NCBI RefSeq assembly: GCF_000017625.1
Contig: NC_009712.1
Span: forward strand, 1,302,001 to 1,366,000
Direction of reading: 5' to 3'
Source: Methanoregula boonei 6A8
GTDB taxonomy: Archaea > Halobacteriota > Methanomicrobia > Methanomicrobiales > Methanospirillaceae
Length of the DNA: 64,000 nt
The position numbers and the translations under genes were made by a program. A model generated the notes under the pieces. That model had not been told where the DNA came from and did no database searches. It saw only the letters and a program-made list of their open reading frames with translations. This document shows positions 33,916 to 43,110 of the stretch, one piece after another; within the stretch, counting starts at the first letter, position 1, and each line of letters begins with the position of its first letter.

Positions 33916-34938
33916 ATGCCACAGGCATCGATCTTTATCGTGGAAGACGAGCTCATCGTAAGCGAGGATCTCCGCCAGACCCTCGAAGACCTTGGCTATA
34001 CTGTAGGCGGGGTCGCACATTCGGGAGAGGACGCCCTTGCAGGAATAGGAAGTGCCCTCCCCGATCTTGTGCTTATGGACGTGCGCCTTGCGGGAGCCAT
34101 GGACGGGATAGAGACCGCGGGCCTCATCCGGGACAGGTTCGGTCTCCCGGTTATCTTCCTTACTGCCCATTCCGACAAAGCCAATGTCGCCCGCGCCAAA
34201 CTGACAGGACCCTACGGTTACCTGCTCAAGCCGTTTAGCGATCGCGAGCTTCACACCACAATAGAGATGGCACTCTCCCGGTACCACCTGGATCTTCTCA
34301 CCCGGGAAAAGGAGCGGACCATACGGGTGCTCGCAAATGCCATCCCCGATCCTGTCATGCTCCTGGACCGGCGCCTGAAGATCCTTGCCGCAAACGATGC
34401 CATGGTCCACAACCTGCGTACCGACCGGCCAGACGAGTGGCAGACGCCGGTCTTCCTGCCTGAAAACAGTGGCAGGTACGCGGCCCTTCTTCCCCGGATC
34501 GCAAAAGCCCTTTCCACCCTTGTCCCGGGAGTATTCGAGGAGCAGGAGGGTGACACATGGTACGAGATCTCACTCTTCCCCGTAGCGGGCCCGGACCCGG
34601 AAGACCCCCTGCTCCTGATCCAGTACCACGACATTACGGCCCGCAAGAGATTTGAGGAGGAACTCCGGACCGGCGGGCTCTCCCAGATCGAGCAGAACAT
34701 GGAGCAGTTCCAGATCCTCAACGATGAGATCCGGAACCCTCTTCAGGCTATCCTCGGGTACGTCAACATGGACTGCCGGAAACACCAGGGCGATATCATA
34801 GAGCAGGTCAGGGCGATAAACAATCTTGTCCACCGCCTTGACCACGGATGGATTGAATCCGGGAAAGTCCGCCAGTTCCTTATCCGGCATTACCTGGAAG
34901 AGGTACACCCGGGCAGGTCAGCCCAAAAAGAGTCCTGA
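33916..34938 (+). CDS. Response regulator with PAS and degenerate histidine kinase dimerisation domain
   Basis: 340 residues from ATG 33916 (AGGGA upstream). Residues 1-120 are a CheY-like receiver with the phospho-Asp in DLVLMDVRL, Thr in FLTAHS and Lys in LLKPF. A PAS-like domain spans about 145-260, ending in QYHDITARKR. Residues 270-325 resemble a HisKA helix pair, but the H-box reads LNDEIRNPLQAIL, with Asp where the phospho-acceptor His belongs, and no ATP-binding domain follows. It cannot be a kinase; it probably relays through protein contacts. Confidence 0.85.
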   Translation: MPQASIFIVEDELIVSEDLRQTLEDLGYTVGGVAHSGEDALAGIGSALPDLVLMDVRLAGAMDGIETAGLIRDRFGLPVIFLTAHSDKANVARAKLTGPYGYLLKPFSDRELHTTIEMALSRYHLDLLTREKERTIRVLANAIPDPVMLLDRRLKILAANDAMVHNLRTDRPDEWQTPVFLPENSGRYAALLPRIAKALSTLVPGVFEEQEGDTWYEISLFPVAGPDPEDPLLLIQYHDITARKRFEEELRTGGLSQIEQNMEQFQILNDEIRNPLQAILGYVNMDCRKHQGDIIEQVRAINNLVHRLDHGWIESGKVRQFLIRHYLEEVHPGRSAQKES

Positions 34939-35025
34939 ATCCGGAGCGCCCGACCCGACCGTCAGTACCTGGATACATCTACGTTACCCGCAGGTACATT
35001 TGTAATCCGATAAGACTGAAGAAAA

Positions 35026-35375
35026 GTGAGTGGGAGGAGTAAGCCTCCTTCTGTTCGTGCGGCATTCAGCTCTGCACCATACCCGGGCGGATACCGGACG
35101 ATCCATTGCCCTGTTCTGGCTTGCACCCGCAGGGATTCGCCGTTTCATCGTATCCTGTTCCGTTAAAGCGCTCAACGGGTTACTCACGCGGCAACAACCG
35201 CGTTTCTCGCCCCGGGGGGCTCGGCCGCATCATAACTGGGAACAGGCCGTGTCGTTTCTGTGCCATTGCCGTGACTCTCGCCACCCGTACTTGCATACGG
35301 CTGCGTGTCCGGAAGGTGGGGGGACTTTCCTCAGCGATCATAAAAGACCACCGTCAGCCGCTCTCTCCCTCTCAC
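35026..35375 (-). ncRNA. rnpB: RNase P RNA
   Basis: Read on the minus strand, GAGGAAAGTCCCCCCACC (within about 35317-35337) is the conserved region I of RNase P RNA. The P1 helix is visible: 5' GTGAG-A-GGGAG pairs with 3' CTCCC-A-CTCAC, placing the ends near 35375 and 35026 and giving a length of about 350 nt. The ACAGAA motif and further archaeal-type helices follow. A TTTATTAA box (35406-35399 on the minus strand) sits 25-30 nt upstream. It is the catalytic RNA that trims tRNA 5' ends. Open frames crossing it are not coding. Confidence 0.92.
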
Positions 35376-35396
35376 GAGAACATATGCGCGAACGAT

Positions 35397-35408
35397 CCTT
35401 AATAAAGG
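35397..35408 (-). promoter_or_regulatory. TATA element for rnpB
   Basis: CCTTTATTAAGG on the minus strand. Its centre lies about 27 nt from the inferred RNase P RNA 5' end, the expected archaeal spacing. The element is nearly symmetric, so it might also serve the divergent AMMECR1 gene. Confidence 0.6.
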
Positions 35409-35480
35409 TACCGCTGCTTCACCGGAGGGATAACTACTTTAACGGCCCCTGCAGAATGTGTCACAACAGAGGTACGTGCC

Positions 35481-36056
35481 ATGCAGCTCCTGACACCAGA
35501 TGAAGGCATCCTTGCCATCCGGCTCGCCCGCGGGGCCATTGAATACACCATTGCCAAGAGACCCAAACCGATGGTTCACCTGACACCGGTCTTTGCGGAG
35601 AAGCGGGGGGTCTTTGTAACCCTGACCAGGAACCATCAGCTCCGGGGCTGCATCGGCTTTCCCTACCCGGTGATGCCACTCGGGGACGCGATCGAGGACG
35701 CCGCGGTTGCTGCAGCCCTCGAAGACCCCCGGTTTCCCGGTGTGAAAAAAGACGAGCTTTCATCACTTGATTTCGAGGTGACCGTGCTGACCCCCCCGGT
35801 CCCCCTGGAATGTGCGCCTGAAGATCGCCCGGCCCATATAGAGATAGGGCGCCACGGCCTGATTGCCCGGGGCTTTGGCACAAGCGGACTTTTGCTCCCA
35901 CAGGTGGCAACCGAGTACGGCTGGGATGTAAAAACCTTCCTTGATCATACTTGCGAGAAGGCCGGGCTCTCACGGGACTGCTGGACAAAGAAGAATGTGG
36001 AGATCCTTACTTACGAGGGCCAGATCTTTACCGGTTCCTTTAAGGAATCACTTTAA
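35481..36056 (+). CDS. AMMECR1-domain protein
   Basis: 191 residues. The family signature LRGCIGFPYP lies near residue 55, with DLSSLDFEVTVLTP-type sequence (ELSSLDFEVTVLTP) in the middle and ATEYGWDVKTFLDHTC near residue 145. AMMECR1 proteins are universal in archaea and found in eukaryotes; the biochemical role is unknown, with suggestions of RNA or protein modification. The start is ATG 35481 with GAGGT upstream. It precedes the two archaeosine genes and may be co-transcribed with them. Confidence 0.93.
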   Translation: MQLLTPDEGILAIRLARGAIEYTIAKRPKPMVHLTPVFAEKRGVFVTLTRNHQLRGCIGFPYPVMPLGDAIEDAAVAAALEDPRFPGVKKDELSSLDFEVTVLTPPVPLECAPEDRPAHIEIGRHGLIARGFGTSGLLLPQVATEYGWDVKTFLDHTCEKAGLSRDCWTKKNVEILTYEGQIFTGSFKESL

Positions 36057-36101
36057 CAGACGGGACAGCCAATTTGTTAGGCACAGGAGTACCCTTTGGG
36101 C

Positions 36102-37550
36102 ATGGCGATCACCTTCGAAAGTCTGGACAGCGATATTGCAGGACGCACTGGCAAACTGGGCGCGGGAAAACGGATCATAAAGACCCCCGCGCTGCTGCCG
36201 GTCATCAATCCCCACCTGATGCTGGTCACCCCCAAAGAGCTCCGAGCCATGGGAGTCGAGGCCCTGATCACCAATGCCTATATCTTTTCCCAGAGCCGGC
36301 AATATAGCGAGCGGGTAAAGGAAGAAGGTCTGCACAAACTCCTTGACTTTGATGGGCTGATCATGACCGACTCCGGCTCGTTCCAGCTCTCGGTGTACGG
36401 CCAGGTTTCATTCACGAATAAACAGACCCTCTCCTACCAGCGGGATATCGGAAGCGACATCTGGGTGCCGCTCGATATTCCCACCTCCCCGGATGCGGAC
36501 AGGCCAACAACAGAACGGGAGCTTGCGATCACTATGGAGCGCCTTCGCGAGGCAAAGGAACTCTTCGGGAACGATGCCCCGCTGGCCGGGCCGGTGCAGG
36601 GCGGGATCTTCCCGGACCTCCGCGAGCGGGCAGGAAAGGAGGTCGGGGATCTTGGCTTTTCCTTCTGTCCCATCGGCGCAGTAGTTCCCCTCATGGAATC
36701 CTACCGGTACCGGGAACTTGTTGACGTGGTAATGGCAGCAAAGAGCACCATTCCCCGCTCCGCGTGTGTTCACCTCTTCGGGGCCGGTCACCCGGCCATG
36801 TTTGCACTCGCCGCTGCAATGGGATGCGACCTATTCGATTCCGCCGCGTACGCGCTTTATGCCAAGGATGGACGGTACCTCACCACCCACGGGAGCTTCA
36901 GGATAGACGAACTCACCGATCTTCCCTGCGCATGTGCAGTCTGCCGGAGCCATACAGCCGAGGAACTCTGCACAGCAAAGGACCGGACACGCCTTCTGGC
37001 CCTCCACAACCTGGCAGTCACCCTTGCCGAGATCTCGCGGATCCGGCAGGCAATAGCTGACGGGACGCTCTGGGAGCTTGTTGACGAGCGCTGCCGGACC
37101 CACCCGCAGCTCCTCTCGGGATACCGCAGGCTCCTCTCCCACGCAGCTGACCTCGAACTTTATGACAGGGCCTCCAAAAGGCGGTTCTTCTACCGGGGAG
37201 ACGAGAGCTGTGCCCGGACCGAGGTGCTCCGGTACCAGAGGCAGCTTGACCGTCTCCGCCTCGGGAAAACCGTGCTCGTGGCCTGCGATGGGAAGGAGCG
37301 CGAGGGTTATGACGACGTCCTCTTCTTCAAGCCCCCATTTGGTCCCTACCCGCCAGCCTTAAAGGAAACTTTTCCCATTGGCCCGGCCGAGATTCCCCCG
37401 TGGGACGAGGCCATGGTCCGGCAGGGCTGTCGTGGCATACGGATGCTTGCCGAGAGCCATAAGGAGAGCAGAATCATGGTCTCGGGCCTTCTTAACTGGG
37501 AGGAGATCTTTACACAGGAAGCCGGCGATGCAGCGGAGCTGGTGAGATGA
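36102..37550 (+). CDS. tgtA: Archaeosine tRNA-guanine transglycosylase
   Basis: 482 residues from ATG 36102; TTG 36096 has better spacing from AGGAG (36085-36089) and would add two residues. The enzyme exchanges guanine 15 of the tRNA D-loop for preQ0. The base-recognition motif [10 protein letters not shown] lies near residue 90 and the zinc site CACAVCRSH near residue 280. It is the first archaeosine-specific step. Its TGA overlaps the arcS ATG. The RNA-binding PUA domain usually at the C-terminus seems absent here and is present in ArcS. Confidence 0.95.
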   Translation: MAITFESLDSDIAGRTGKLGAGKRIIKTPALLPVINPHLMLVTPKELRAMGVEALITNAYIFSQSRQYSERVKEEGLHKLLDFDGLIMTDSGSFQLSVYGQVSFTNKQTLSYQRDIGSDIWVPLDIPTSPDADRPTTERELAITMERLREAKELFGNDAPLAGPVQGGIFPDLRERAGKEVGDLGFSFCPIGAVVPLMESYRYRELVDVVMAAKSTIPRSACVHLFGAGHPAMFALAAAMGCDLFDSAAYALYAKDGRYLTTHGSFRIDELTDLPCACAVCRSHTAEELCTAKDRTRLLALHNLAVTLAEISRIRQAIADGTLWELVDERCRTHPQLLSGYRRLLSHAADLELYDRASKRRFFYRGDESCARTEVLRYQRQLDRLRLGKTVLVACDGKEREGYDDVLFFKPPFGPYPPALKETFPIGPAEIPPWDEAMVRQGCRGIRMLAESHKESRIMVSGLLNWEEIFTQEAGDAAELVR

Positions 37551-39187
37551 TCCGGTTCGAGATCAAAAAACGTGACGGCCTTGCCCGGGCCGGCATCATG
37601 TCTGGGGATGAGTTGCCAAAGTCCCCGCTTGCGTTCCCTGCCGTGCTCGATACGGCCGCAGTCTTCCCGGCCCTCTCTTTGCGGAGCGGCACCAGCGTTC
37701 CACTCCCTGCACCGCCGGCCTTTGCTGCGGATTATGTACCAAAAGATGCGGGCCAGCCGGTCACCATTCACCCGGCGCTTGATAACCCTTCAGTGAGCGG
37801 GGACGTGGTGATGGTGGCGGGCTGGCACACGGCGCTTGCAAACCCCCGGCAATATGTCCTCTGGCTCAAGGCACTTCGGGATAAAACCCCTCCCGACACG
37901 CTCTGGTATGCCCCGGCTGCGGCATTGCCCTCAACCGTCCACATTCTCTGCTACACGGGGTTTACCCTCTTTGATTACACGGGCGTGGATCTCAAATCCG
38001 CGCAGGGGCTTTTCTGCACTCCCGAAGGCGAATTTCCCGCGGACGCACAGGCCGCCGGCCTCTGCGGATGTGAAGGCTGCCGGAACGGCGACCTTGCGCT
38101 GCACAACCGGCTCGCACTGGAGCACGAGGTGGCTCTTGCCCGGTACTTTACCGGGCTGCAGAAGCTCCGCGAACTTGTGGAGGCCAGGTGCCGGATGAAC
38201 GCAAATTCTGTTGCTATCATGCGTCACCTTGACCAGGATTATACCTGGTCCGAACCCTTCTCCCCGGTTGCACGCAGCGGTGTCATGCGGGCAAACTCCG
38301 GCGAGTCCATGCAGCGGGTGGAGGTCCGGCGCTTTGCAGAACGCCTCCTTTCACGCTATAAGCCTCCGAAAGCTACTGTGGCCGTTCTCCTGCCCTGCTC
38401 GGCGAAAAAACCCTACTCGCTCTCCCAGAGCCACCGCCGGTTCCAGATGGCGATAGCAGGGCGTGCACACGAACTCATTGTCACCTCCCCGCTCGGCCTT
38501 GTCCCCCGGGAGCTTGAGTGCGTGTACCCGGCCATGCACTACGATGTTCCGGTCACCGGCTACTGGGATGCAGAGGAGTGTGCATACATCGCGGACATCC
38601 TTGCCCGCTACCTTGCGCTCCATTCCTACGAGCGCGTGATAGCCCACCTTGAAGGCGGGGCGCTCAAAGTGGCGGAGATGGCAGCGGAACAGTGCGGGAT
38701 CACGCTTGAATATTCCTGCCGGGACCACCCTACCGGGGAAGAGGCTCTTACCCGGCTCAGCCATGCCCTGGACTGCGAGCGCCGGGTCAAGGACGACCGG
38801 CTCCACGGCATGCTCTCGTACCAATTCGGGAGTGATATAGATACCAAAGGCATGCTCTCCCGTGGCCACTTCCCGGAGATCTTTTATTCAAGGAACAACC
38901 AGCAGCTCTTCTCCATTGACACCGGTACCGGCCTTCTCCGCCCCACATTCGAAGGCTGGGGCCTTGTCCCGGAGGGCTACCGCGTGACCATCAGCGACTT
39001 CCTTCCTGAAGGGGACGTGCTTGTCCCGGGCATTGTGGAGGCCGATCCCGCCATCCGTGAAGGGGACGAAGTGCTCGTGGTGGGGTCAAAGGCCCTGGCC
39101 ACGGGAAGAGCCGCTATGACGGGTGCGGAGATGAAAGGATCGAAGCGCGGTGTTGCCGTCCGGGTGCGTAAAGTAAAGAAGTTGTAG
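37547..39187 (+). CDS. arcS: Archaeosine synthase ArcS (TgtA2) with PUA domain
   Basis: 546 residues. A degenerate transglycosylase-like part is followed by the ArcS core motif [19 protein letters not shown] (near residue 280) and a C-terminal PUA domain (about residues 470-546, [19 protein letters not shown]). ArcS transfers lysine to preQ0 in tRNA position 15 on the way to archaeosine. ATGA overlap with tgtA shows an operon. Confidence 0.94.
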   Translation: MIRFEIKKRDGLARAGIMSGDELPKSPLAFPAVLDTAAVFPALSLRSGTSVPLPAPPAFAADYVPKDAGQPVTIHPALDNPSVSGDVVMVAGWHTALANPRQYVLWLKALRDKTPPDTLWYAPAAALPSTVHILCYTGFTLFDYTGVDLKSAQGLFCTPEGEFPADAQAAGLCGCEGCRNGDLALHNRLALEHEVALARYFTGLQKLRELVEARCRMNANSVAIMRHLDQDYTWSEPFSPVARSGVMRANSGESMQRVEVRRFAERLLSRYKPPKATVAVLLPCSAKKPYSLSQSHRRFQMAIAGRAHELIVTSPLGLVPRELECVYPAMHYDVPVTGYWDAEECAYIADILARYLALHSYERVIAHLEGGALKVAEMAAEQCGITLEYSCRDHPTGEEALTRLSHALDCERRVKDDRLHGMLSYQFGSDIDTKGMLSRGHFPEIFYSRNNQQLFSIDTGTGLLRPTFEGWGLVPEGYRVTISDFLPEGDVLVPGIVEADPAIREGDEVLVVGSKALATGRAAMTGAEMKGSKRGVAVRVRKVKKL

Positions 39188-39276
39188 GACGAACCTGTAG
39201 GATACAACTGCAGATCATCCTATGGAGTGAAGTACTTGTTTTGCTCTGATATGACCAGACAGGCCCGGTGGGTGCC

Positions 39277-40422
39277 ATGACCGGGCTTCTTGTGATTGCT
39301 ATCCCAAAGGAACTCGCACCCGGGGAACAGCGGGTGGCGACCGTACCGGACGTGGTCCGGAACCTGAAGAAATCGGGCTGTGAGGTCCGGGTGGAACACG
39401 ATGCCGGTGCAATGGCCTACTATACCGATGCTGCTTTTACCGCTGCGGGAGCTACAATCGTCTCCGACCGGGACGCACTGCTGGCCGGTGCCCGGATCGT
39501 TCTTGCGGTTCAGCCACCTACCGTTGCAGAGGCAGAGCAGCTGCCGGAAGGTACCATTGTCATCGGGTTCATGAACCCGGCAGGCAACATTGAGGCCATC
39601 AAAAAGATGCGCGACCGCAAGATCACCGCGTTTGCCCTTGAACTGGTGCCAAGGATCTCCCGTGCCCAGAGCATGGACGCGCTCAGCTCGCAGGCAACCG
39701 CCGGGGGGTATGTCGCAGTCATCCTCGGCGCTGAGCACTGTCCCAAATTCCTCCCTATGCTCACGACAGCGGCCGGAACGATCCGTCCCTCCACGGTGCT
39801 CATCCTTGGTGCCGGTATTGCCGGCCTTATGGCGATTGCCACCGCAAAGCGTTTGGGCGCCCTTGTCGAGGCCTACGATGTCCGGCGGGCCGCAGGCGAA
39901 CAGGTAAGAAGCCTTGGTGCCAAGTTCCTCGAACTTGAGATAAATGCTGAGGGCCAGGGAGGTTATGCCCGTGAGCTTACGGCAGAGGAGAAGATAAAGG
40001 AGCAGGAGATGGTCTCTGCCGCTGTTGCCCGGGCAGACATCATCATTACCACCGCAGCCATTCCCGGCCGTAAGGCCCCGGTCCTTGTCACAAAAGAGAC
40101 CGTTGCCACTATGAAGCCGGGCGCCGTCATTATCGATATGGCTGCAGAGACCGGTGGTAACTGCGAGCTTACGCAGGCCGGAAGAACCGTCCAGGCTCAT
40201 GGGGTTACCATCATCGGGCCAAAGAACCTCCCGGCAAAGGTACCCTTCCACGCAAGCCAGATGTACGCAAAGAACCTGCAGTCGTTCCTGACTCTCCTTG
40301 TGGACAAGAATGGGGTGCTCGTCACCGAATATACCGATGAAATTCTTACCGCCAGCCTCCTTGTCCATGGCGGACAGGTCCGGCACCAGCCCACAAAAGA
40401 CCTCCTGGAGAAGACACCATGA
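39277..40422 (+). CDS. pntAA: NAD(P) transhydrogenase subunit alpha 1 (NAD-binding)
   Basis: 381 residues from ATG 39277 (MTGLLVIAIPKELAPGEQRV). This is the dI domain: the alanine dehydrogenase/PntA fold with the RDRKITAFALELVPRISRAQ loop region and the Rossmann motif LGAGIAGLMAI near residue 182. It binds NAD(H) and works with pntAB and pntB to drive hydride transfer to NADP using the ion gradient. ATGA overlap with pntAB. Confidence 0.95.
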   Translation: MTGLLVIAIPKELAPGEQRVATVPDVVRNLKKSGCEVRVEHDAGAMAYYTDAAFTAAGATIVSDRDALLAGARIVLAVQPPTVAEAEQLPEGTIVIGFMNPAGNIEAIKKMRDRKITAFALELVPRISRAQSMDALSSQATAGGYVAVILGAEHCPKFLPMLTTAAGTIRPSTVLILGAGIAGLMAIATAKRLGALVEAYDVRRAAGEQVRSLGAKFLELEINAEGQGGYARELTAEEKIKEQEMVSAAVARADIIITTAAIPGRKAPVLVTKETVATMKPGAVIIDMAAETGGNCELTQAGRTVQAHGVTIIGPKNLPAKVPFHASQMYAKNLQSFLTLLVDKNGVLVTEYTDEILTASLLVHGGQVRHQPTKDLLEKTP

Positions 40423-40736
40423 TCGACACCACCATGCTCTGGACCGCGATCTACATCGTGATGCTGGCGGCCTTTGCCGGCTATGTCATTATCAGCAGAG
40501 TCCCCGCACTCCTCCACACGCCGCTCATGAGCGGTTCGAACTTTATCCACGGTATCGTCCTTGTGGGTGCGATGGTCGCACTCGGCCTTGCCACAACCCC
40601 GCTCGAACAGCTTATCGGTTTTATTGCAGTCATACTCGGGGCTGCAAACGTAACTGGCGGCTACGTGGTGACCGAGCGGATCCTCCAGATGTTTGACCGC
40701 TCGAACAAGAAACCTAAAGAGGAGGCAAGGAAATGA
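40419..40736 (+). CDS. pntAB: NAD(P) transhydrogenase subunit alpha 2 (membrane)
   Basis: 105 residues with three to four membrane helices (AIYIVMLAAFAGYVIISRVP near the start) and a Lys/Glu-rich tail. It is the split dII part of the alpha subunit, as in bacteria with three-gene pnt operons. ATGA overlaps on both sides. Confidence 0.95.
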   Translation: MIDTTMLWTAIYIVMLAAFAGYVIISRVPALLHTPLMSGSNFIHGIVLVGAMVALGLATTPLEQLIGFIAVILGAANVTGGYVVTERILQMFDRSNKKPKEEARK

Positions 40737-42115
40737 TCGACTTTGCCTGGCTTATTGACCCGGTCTACATCGTGACGATCTTCTTCTTTATCATCGGCAT
40801 GTACCGGATGAGCCATCCGCTCACGGCACGCAGCGGGATTGTCTGGGCCGGCGCTGCCATGCTGATCGCAACGCTCGCCACGTTCCTGACCGCAAACCTC
40901 AATAACATTGCCCTTATGGCGATCGCAATCGTGATCGGCGGCGGTTTTGGCTATATTGCCGCAAAGCGCGTGGCCATGACCGGTATGCCCCAGATGGTAG
41001 CCCTCTTTAACGGTATGGGCGGTGGGGCAGCAGCCGGAATCTCGGCAGTCGAGCTCCTCGGCACCATTGATGTGACCAGTTCGCTTGCCATTATCGGTGG
41101 TATTATCGGTGCGGTCTCGTTTGCAGGGAGCATCATCGCATTTATGAAGCTCCAGGGCTGGATGCGCCCGCGGCCGGTTACATTCCCGGGCCAGCAGATC
41201 GTTAATACCGCAGTGCTTGTACTTGCCATCCTTTCGGGTGCGTTCATCATTCTCACCCCTGCCTGGCTCCCGCTGGGAATTGCTACGTACCTCCCGCTCT
41301 TCTTTGTCCTCTCGCTCCTCTTTGGCGTGCTCATGACACTGCCCATTGGCGGGGCGGACATGCCGGTTGTCATCTCGATGTACAACGCATTTACCGGCCT
41401 TGCAGTAGCCCTTGACGGTTTCTCGTTTGCAACCCCCAACTACGCGATGGTGGTTGCCGGGATTATCGTAGGTGCAGCAGGTTCGCTCCTGACCCTCCAG
41501 ATGGCAAAGGCAATGAACCGCTCGATCACCAACGTCTTTTTCGGCGCATTCGGTGCAACCGAAGAAGACGGCGCTACGATCCAGGGCAGCATGAAGCCGA
41601 TCGAGGCGGACGATGTTGCCGTGATGCTTGCCTACGCAGACAAGGTTGTCGTTGCCCCCGGATACGGTATGGCAGTGGCCCAGGCCCAACAGAAGGTCAA
41701 GGAACTTGCCGACCTCCTCGAAAGCCGGGGCGTCACCGTAAAATTTGCCATCCACCCGGTGGCCGGCCGGATGCCCGGGCACATGAACGTACTCCTTGCC
41801 GAAGCCGGAGTTGCATACGACAAGCTCTTTGACCGCGACGAGATCAACCCGGAGTTTGCCGGTACCGATGTTGTGCTTGTTATTGGGGCAAACGACACGG
41901 TCAACCCTGCCTCCCACCGGCAGGGAAGCCCGCTCTACGGCATGCCGGTTCTGGATGTGGAGCAGGCCAAGAACGTGATTGTGCTCAAGCGCGGGCAGGG
42001 CAGGGGCTTTGCCGGGATAGAAAACGACCTGTTCTACCGGGACAATACCCGGCTGCTGTACGGCGATGCGCAGGAAACTGTGGCAAAGGTCGTTACGGCG
42101 CTCAAGAAACTATAA
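40733..42115 (+). CDS. pntB: NAD(P) transhydrogenase subunit beta
   Basis: 460 residues. About eight to nine membrane helices (residues 1-260) are followed by the dIII NADP-binding domain (residues about 285-460) with VAPGYGMAVAQAQ, HPVAGRMPGHMNVLLAEA and GANDTVNPAS, which bind NADPH. It completes the proton-translocating transhydrogenase. A rare complex in methanogens, where F420 reduces NADP. Confidence 0.96.
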   Translation: MIDFAWLIDPVYIVTIFFFIIGMYRMSHPLTARSGIVWAGAAMLIATLATFLTANLNNIALMAIAIVIGGGFGYIAAKRVAMTGMPQMVALFNGMGGGAAAGISAVELLGTIDVTSSLAIIGGIIGAVSFAGSIIAFMKLQGWMRPRPVTFPGQQIVNTAVLVLAILSGAFIILTPAWLPLGIATYLPLFFVLSLLFGVLMTLPIGGADMPVVISMYNAFTGLAVALDGFSFATPNYAMVVAGIIVGAAGSLLTLQMAKAMNRSITNVFFGAFGATEEDGATIQGSMKPIEADDVAVMLAYADKVVVAPGYGMAVAQAQQKVKELADLLESRGVTVKFAIHPVAGRMPGHMNVLLAEAGVAYDKLFDRDEINPEFAGTDVVLVIGANDTVNPASHRQGSPLYGMPVLDVEQAKNVIVLKRGQGRGFAGIENDLFYRDNTRLLYGDAQETVAKVVTALKKL

Positions 42116-42447
42116 GGATCTCCGGGAAATTCTGGGCTAATATCTTCTTTTTTAGAAAGGTCGCAGGTAACAACCTTTTATTTCCCAAAAAATAACCGGC
42201 TCAGTGTAAAAGATTTTTCAAAAAAAAAGCCGGTCGCGTTCCGGCAATTTCCAAAAAAGATCGACCACCCTGCCCCCCTCAATCAAAAAAAACTGATCTC
42301 CCCCTCTCCCCACAGTTTCCAGTTGCGAAAAAAATTGACCGGTCCGATCAATTCCGGAATCGATCGGGGTGACCGTTTATTTCCATTGTAAAAACATGTC
42401 CTTCCACGGGATGTTCAGAAGTAACGTGGAGATCGGTCCGATCGTTT

Positions 42448-42574
42448 TCAAAATCGATCGATCCGGCCAATTCCGGAGATGGTCGGGCCGATCGATCGTA
42501 CAGCAGAATCAAAGATGGCCCCTCCCCCCCACTTCACGGTCCGCAAAAAAATCGGTCGGATCGATCGATTTTGA
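42448..42574. repeat. Inverted repeat pair, 21-nt arms
   Basis: The arm at 42448-42468 contains AAAATCGATCGATCC; the arm at 42554-42574 is its reverse complement with one mismatch, 85 nt apart. The motif ATCGATCGG also recurs near 33350. The arms could form a stem in RNA or cruciform in DNA, or be paired protein sites. Confidence 0.7.
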
Positions 42575-42613
42575 GATGGGTCGCTCCGCCATCCCGTGAG
42601 ATTACTCCGCCCA

Positions 42614-42623
42614 CATATTTAAG
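42614..42623 (+). promoter_or_regulatory. TATA element of the small Gly/Ser-rich protein gene
   Basis: CATATTTAAG lies about 50 nt before the ATG, with AAGGAG at 42658-42663 as the ribosome site. Confidence 0.55.
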
Positions 42624-42672
42624 AACAAATATTGCCAATATGTAGAGAAAACATTACAAGGAGTGTATTAAA

Positions 42673-42939
42673 ATGGACTTTGGAAATCTTGGCGGCCTTG
42701 GCGGCTCGCTTGCCGGATTCATTGCAACCCCCGAAGGGCAGGCTGCGGTAAAGAACTTCCTTTCAACCCCTGATGGTATGAACCTGCTCAAGAGCTTTGC
42801 AGCGTCCTCACAGGGCCAGCAGGTGATCATGAGCATTCTTCCTTCCGTTGTAGACGGGATGAACCTTCCTGAACCGGTGAAGGCAATGATCAAGAGTGCG
42901 GTCCCGGCCGGTTCCACAACGACCACCCCCTCCCAGTAA
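42673..42939 (+). CDS. Small unknown protein, 88 residues
   Basis: A short soluble protein opening MDFGNLGGLGGSLAGFIATP and having repeated P-(E/D)-G segments (ATPEGQAAVKNF, STPDGMNLLKSF) that suggest an internal two-fold repeat of a short helix-turn. It ends in a Thr/Ser/Pro tail. No membrane helix or cysteine. I do not recognise a family. Strong TATA and ribosome sites suggest good expression. It precedes the TerY-type operon by a T-rich terminator and 170 nt. Confidence 0.75.
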   Translation: MDFGNLGGLGGSLAGFIATPEGQAAVKNFLSTPDGMNLLKSFAASSQGQQVIMSILPSVVDGMNLPEPVKAMIKSAVPAGSTTTTPSQ

Positions 42940-42941
42940 AA

Positions 42942-42962
42942 ATTTTTGTTTTTCCTTTTTTT
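42942..42962 (+). terminator. T-rich terminator after the 88-residue gene
   Basis: Three T-runs in 21 nt directly follow the stop (42937-42939). It separates this gene from the vWA operon, which has its own TATA-like TTATATGG at about 43027-43034. Confidence 0.65.
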
Positions 42963-43110
42963 GCGCCTCCCGGTGAGGGCGCATCAGCATTCCAAGCCTT
43001 TTGGACAGTCCGCCTGACCGGTGATCTTATATGGTAGCCGGATAGATTGAGTACCAAGGTAAAAAGGGGGAGTTTTTATCGAAGATGCGATTCCTATCCC
43101 TGACGGTCAG

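Larger units (their letters stand above)
42116..42672 (+). other. GATC-rich palindromic intergenic region
   Basis: About 557 nt with no gene. It holds roughly a dozen GATC sites, several as GATCGATC, and inverted-repeat arms of about 21 nt at 42448-42468 and 42554-42574 (one mismatch). Near its left end ACCGGCT and AGCCGGT form a stem around an A-rich loop. The right edge carries the TATA box of the next gene. Confidence 0.6.

Noticed and set aside
33534-33956. 140-codon minus frame
   Set aside because: It overlaps the response-regulator start and its residues are not protein-like; a shorter frame (33521-33685) is the better candidate.
35030-35503. 157-codon + strand frame
   Set aside because: It runs antisense across the RNase P RNA gene; its sequence follows RNA structure, not a protein.
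39220-40386. 388-codon open frame antiparallel to pntAA
   Set aside because: Same artefact; the + strand gene has clear motifs.
40661-41917. 418-codon open frame antiparallel to pntB
   Set aside because: It mirrors pntB in the other strand, is Gly/His/Arg-rich without any fold-like pattern, and the + strand gene is certain. Long antisense frames are common here because of codon bias.
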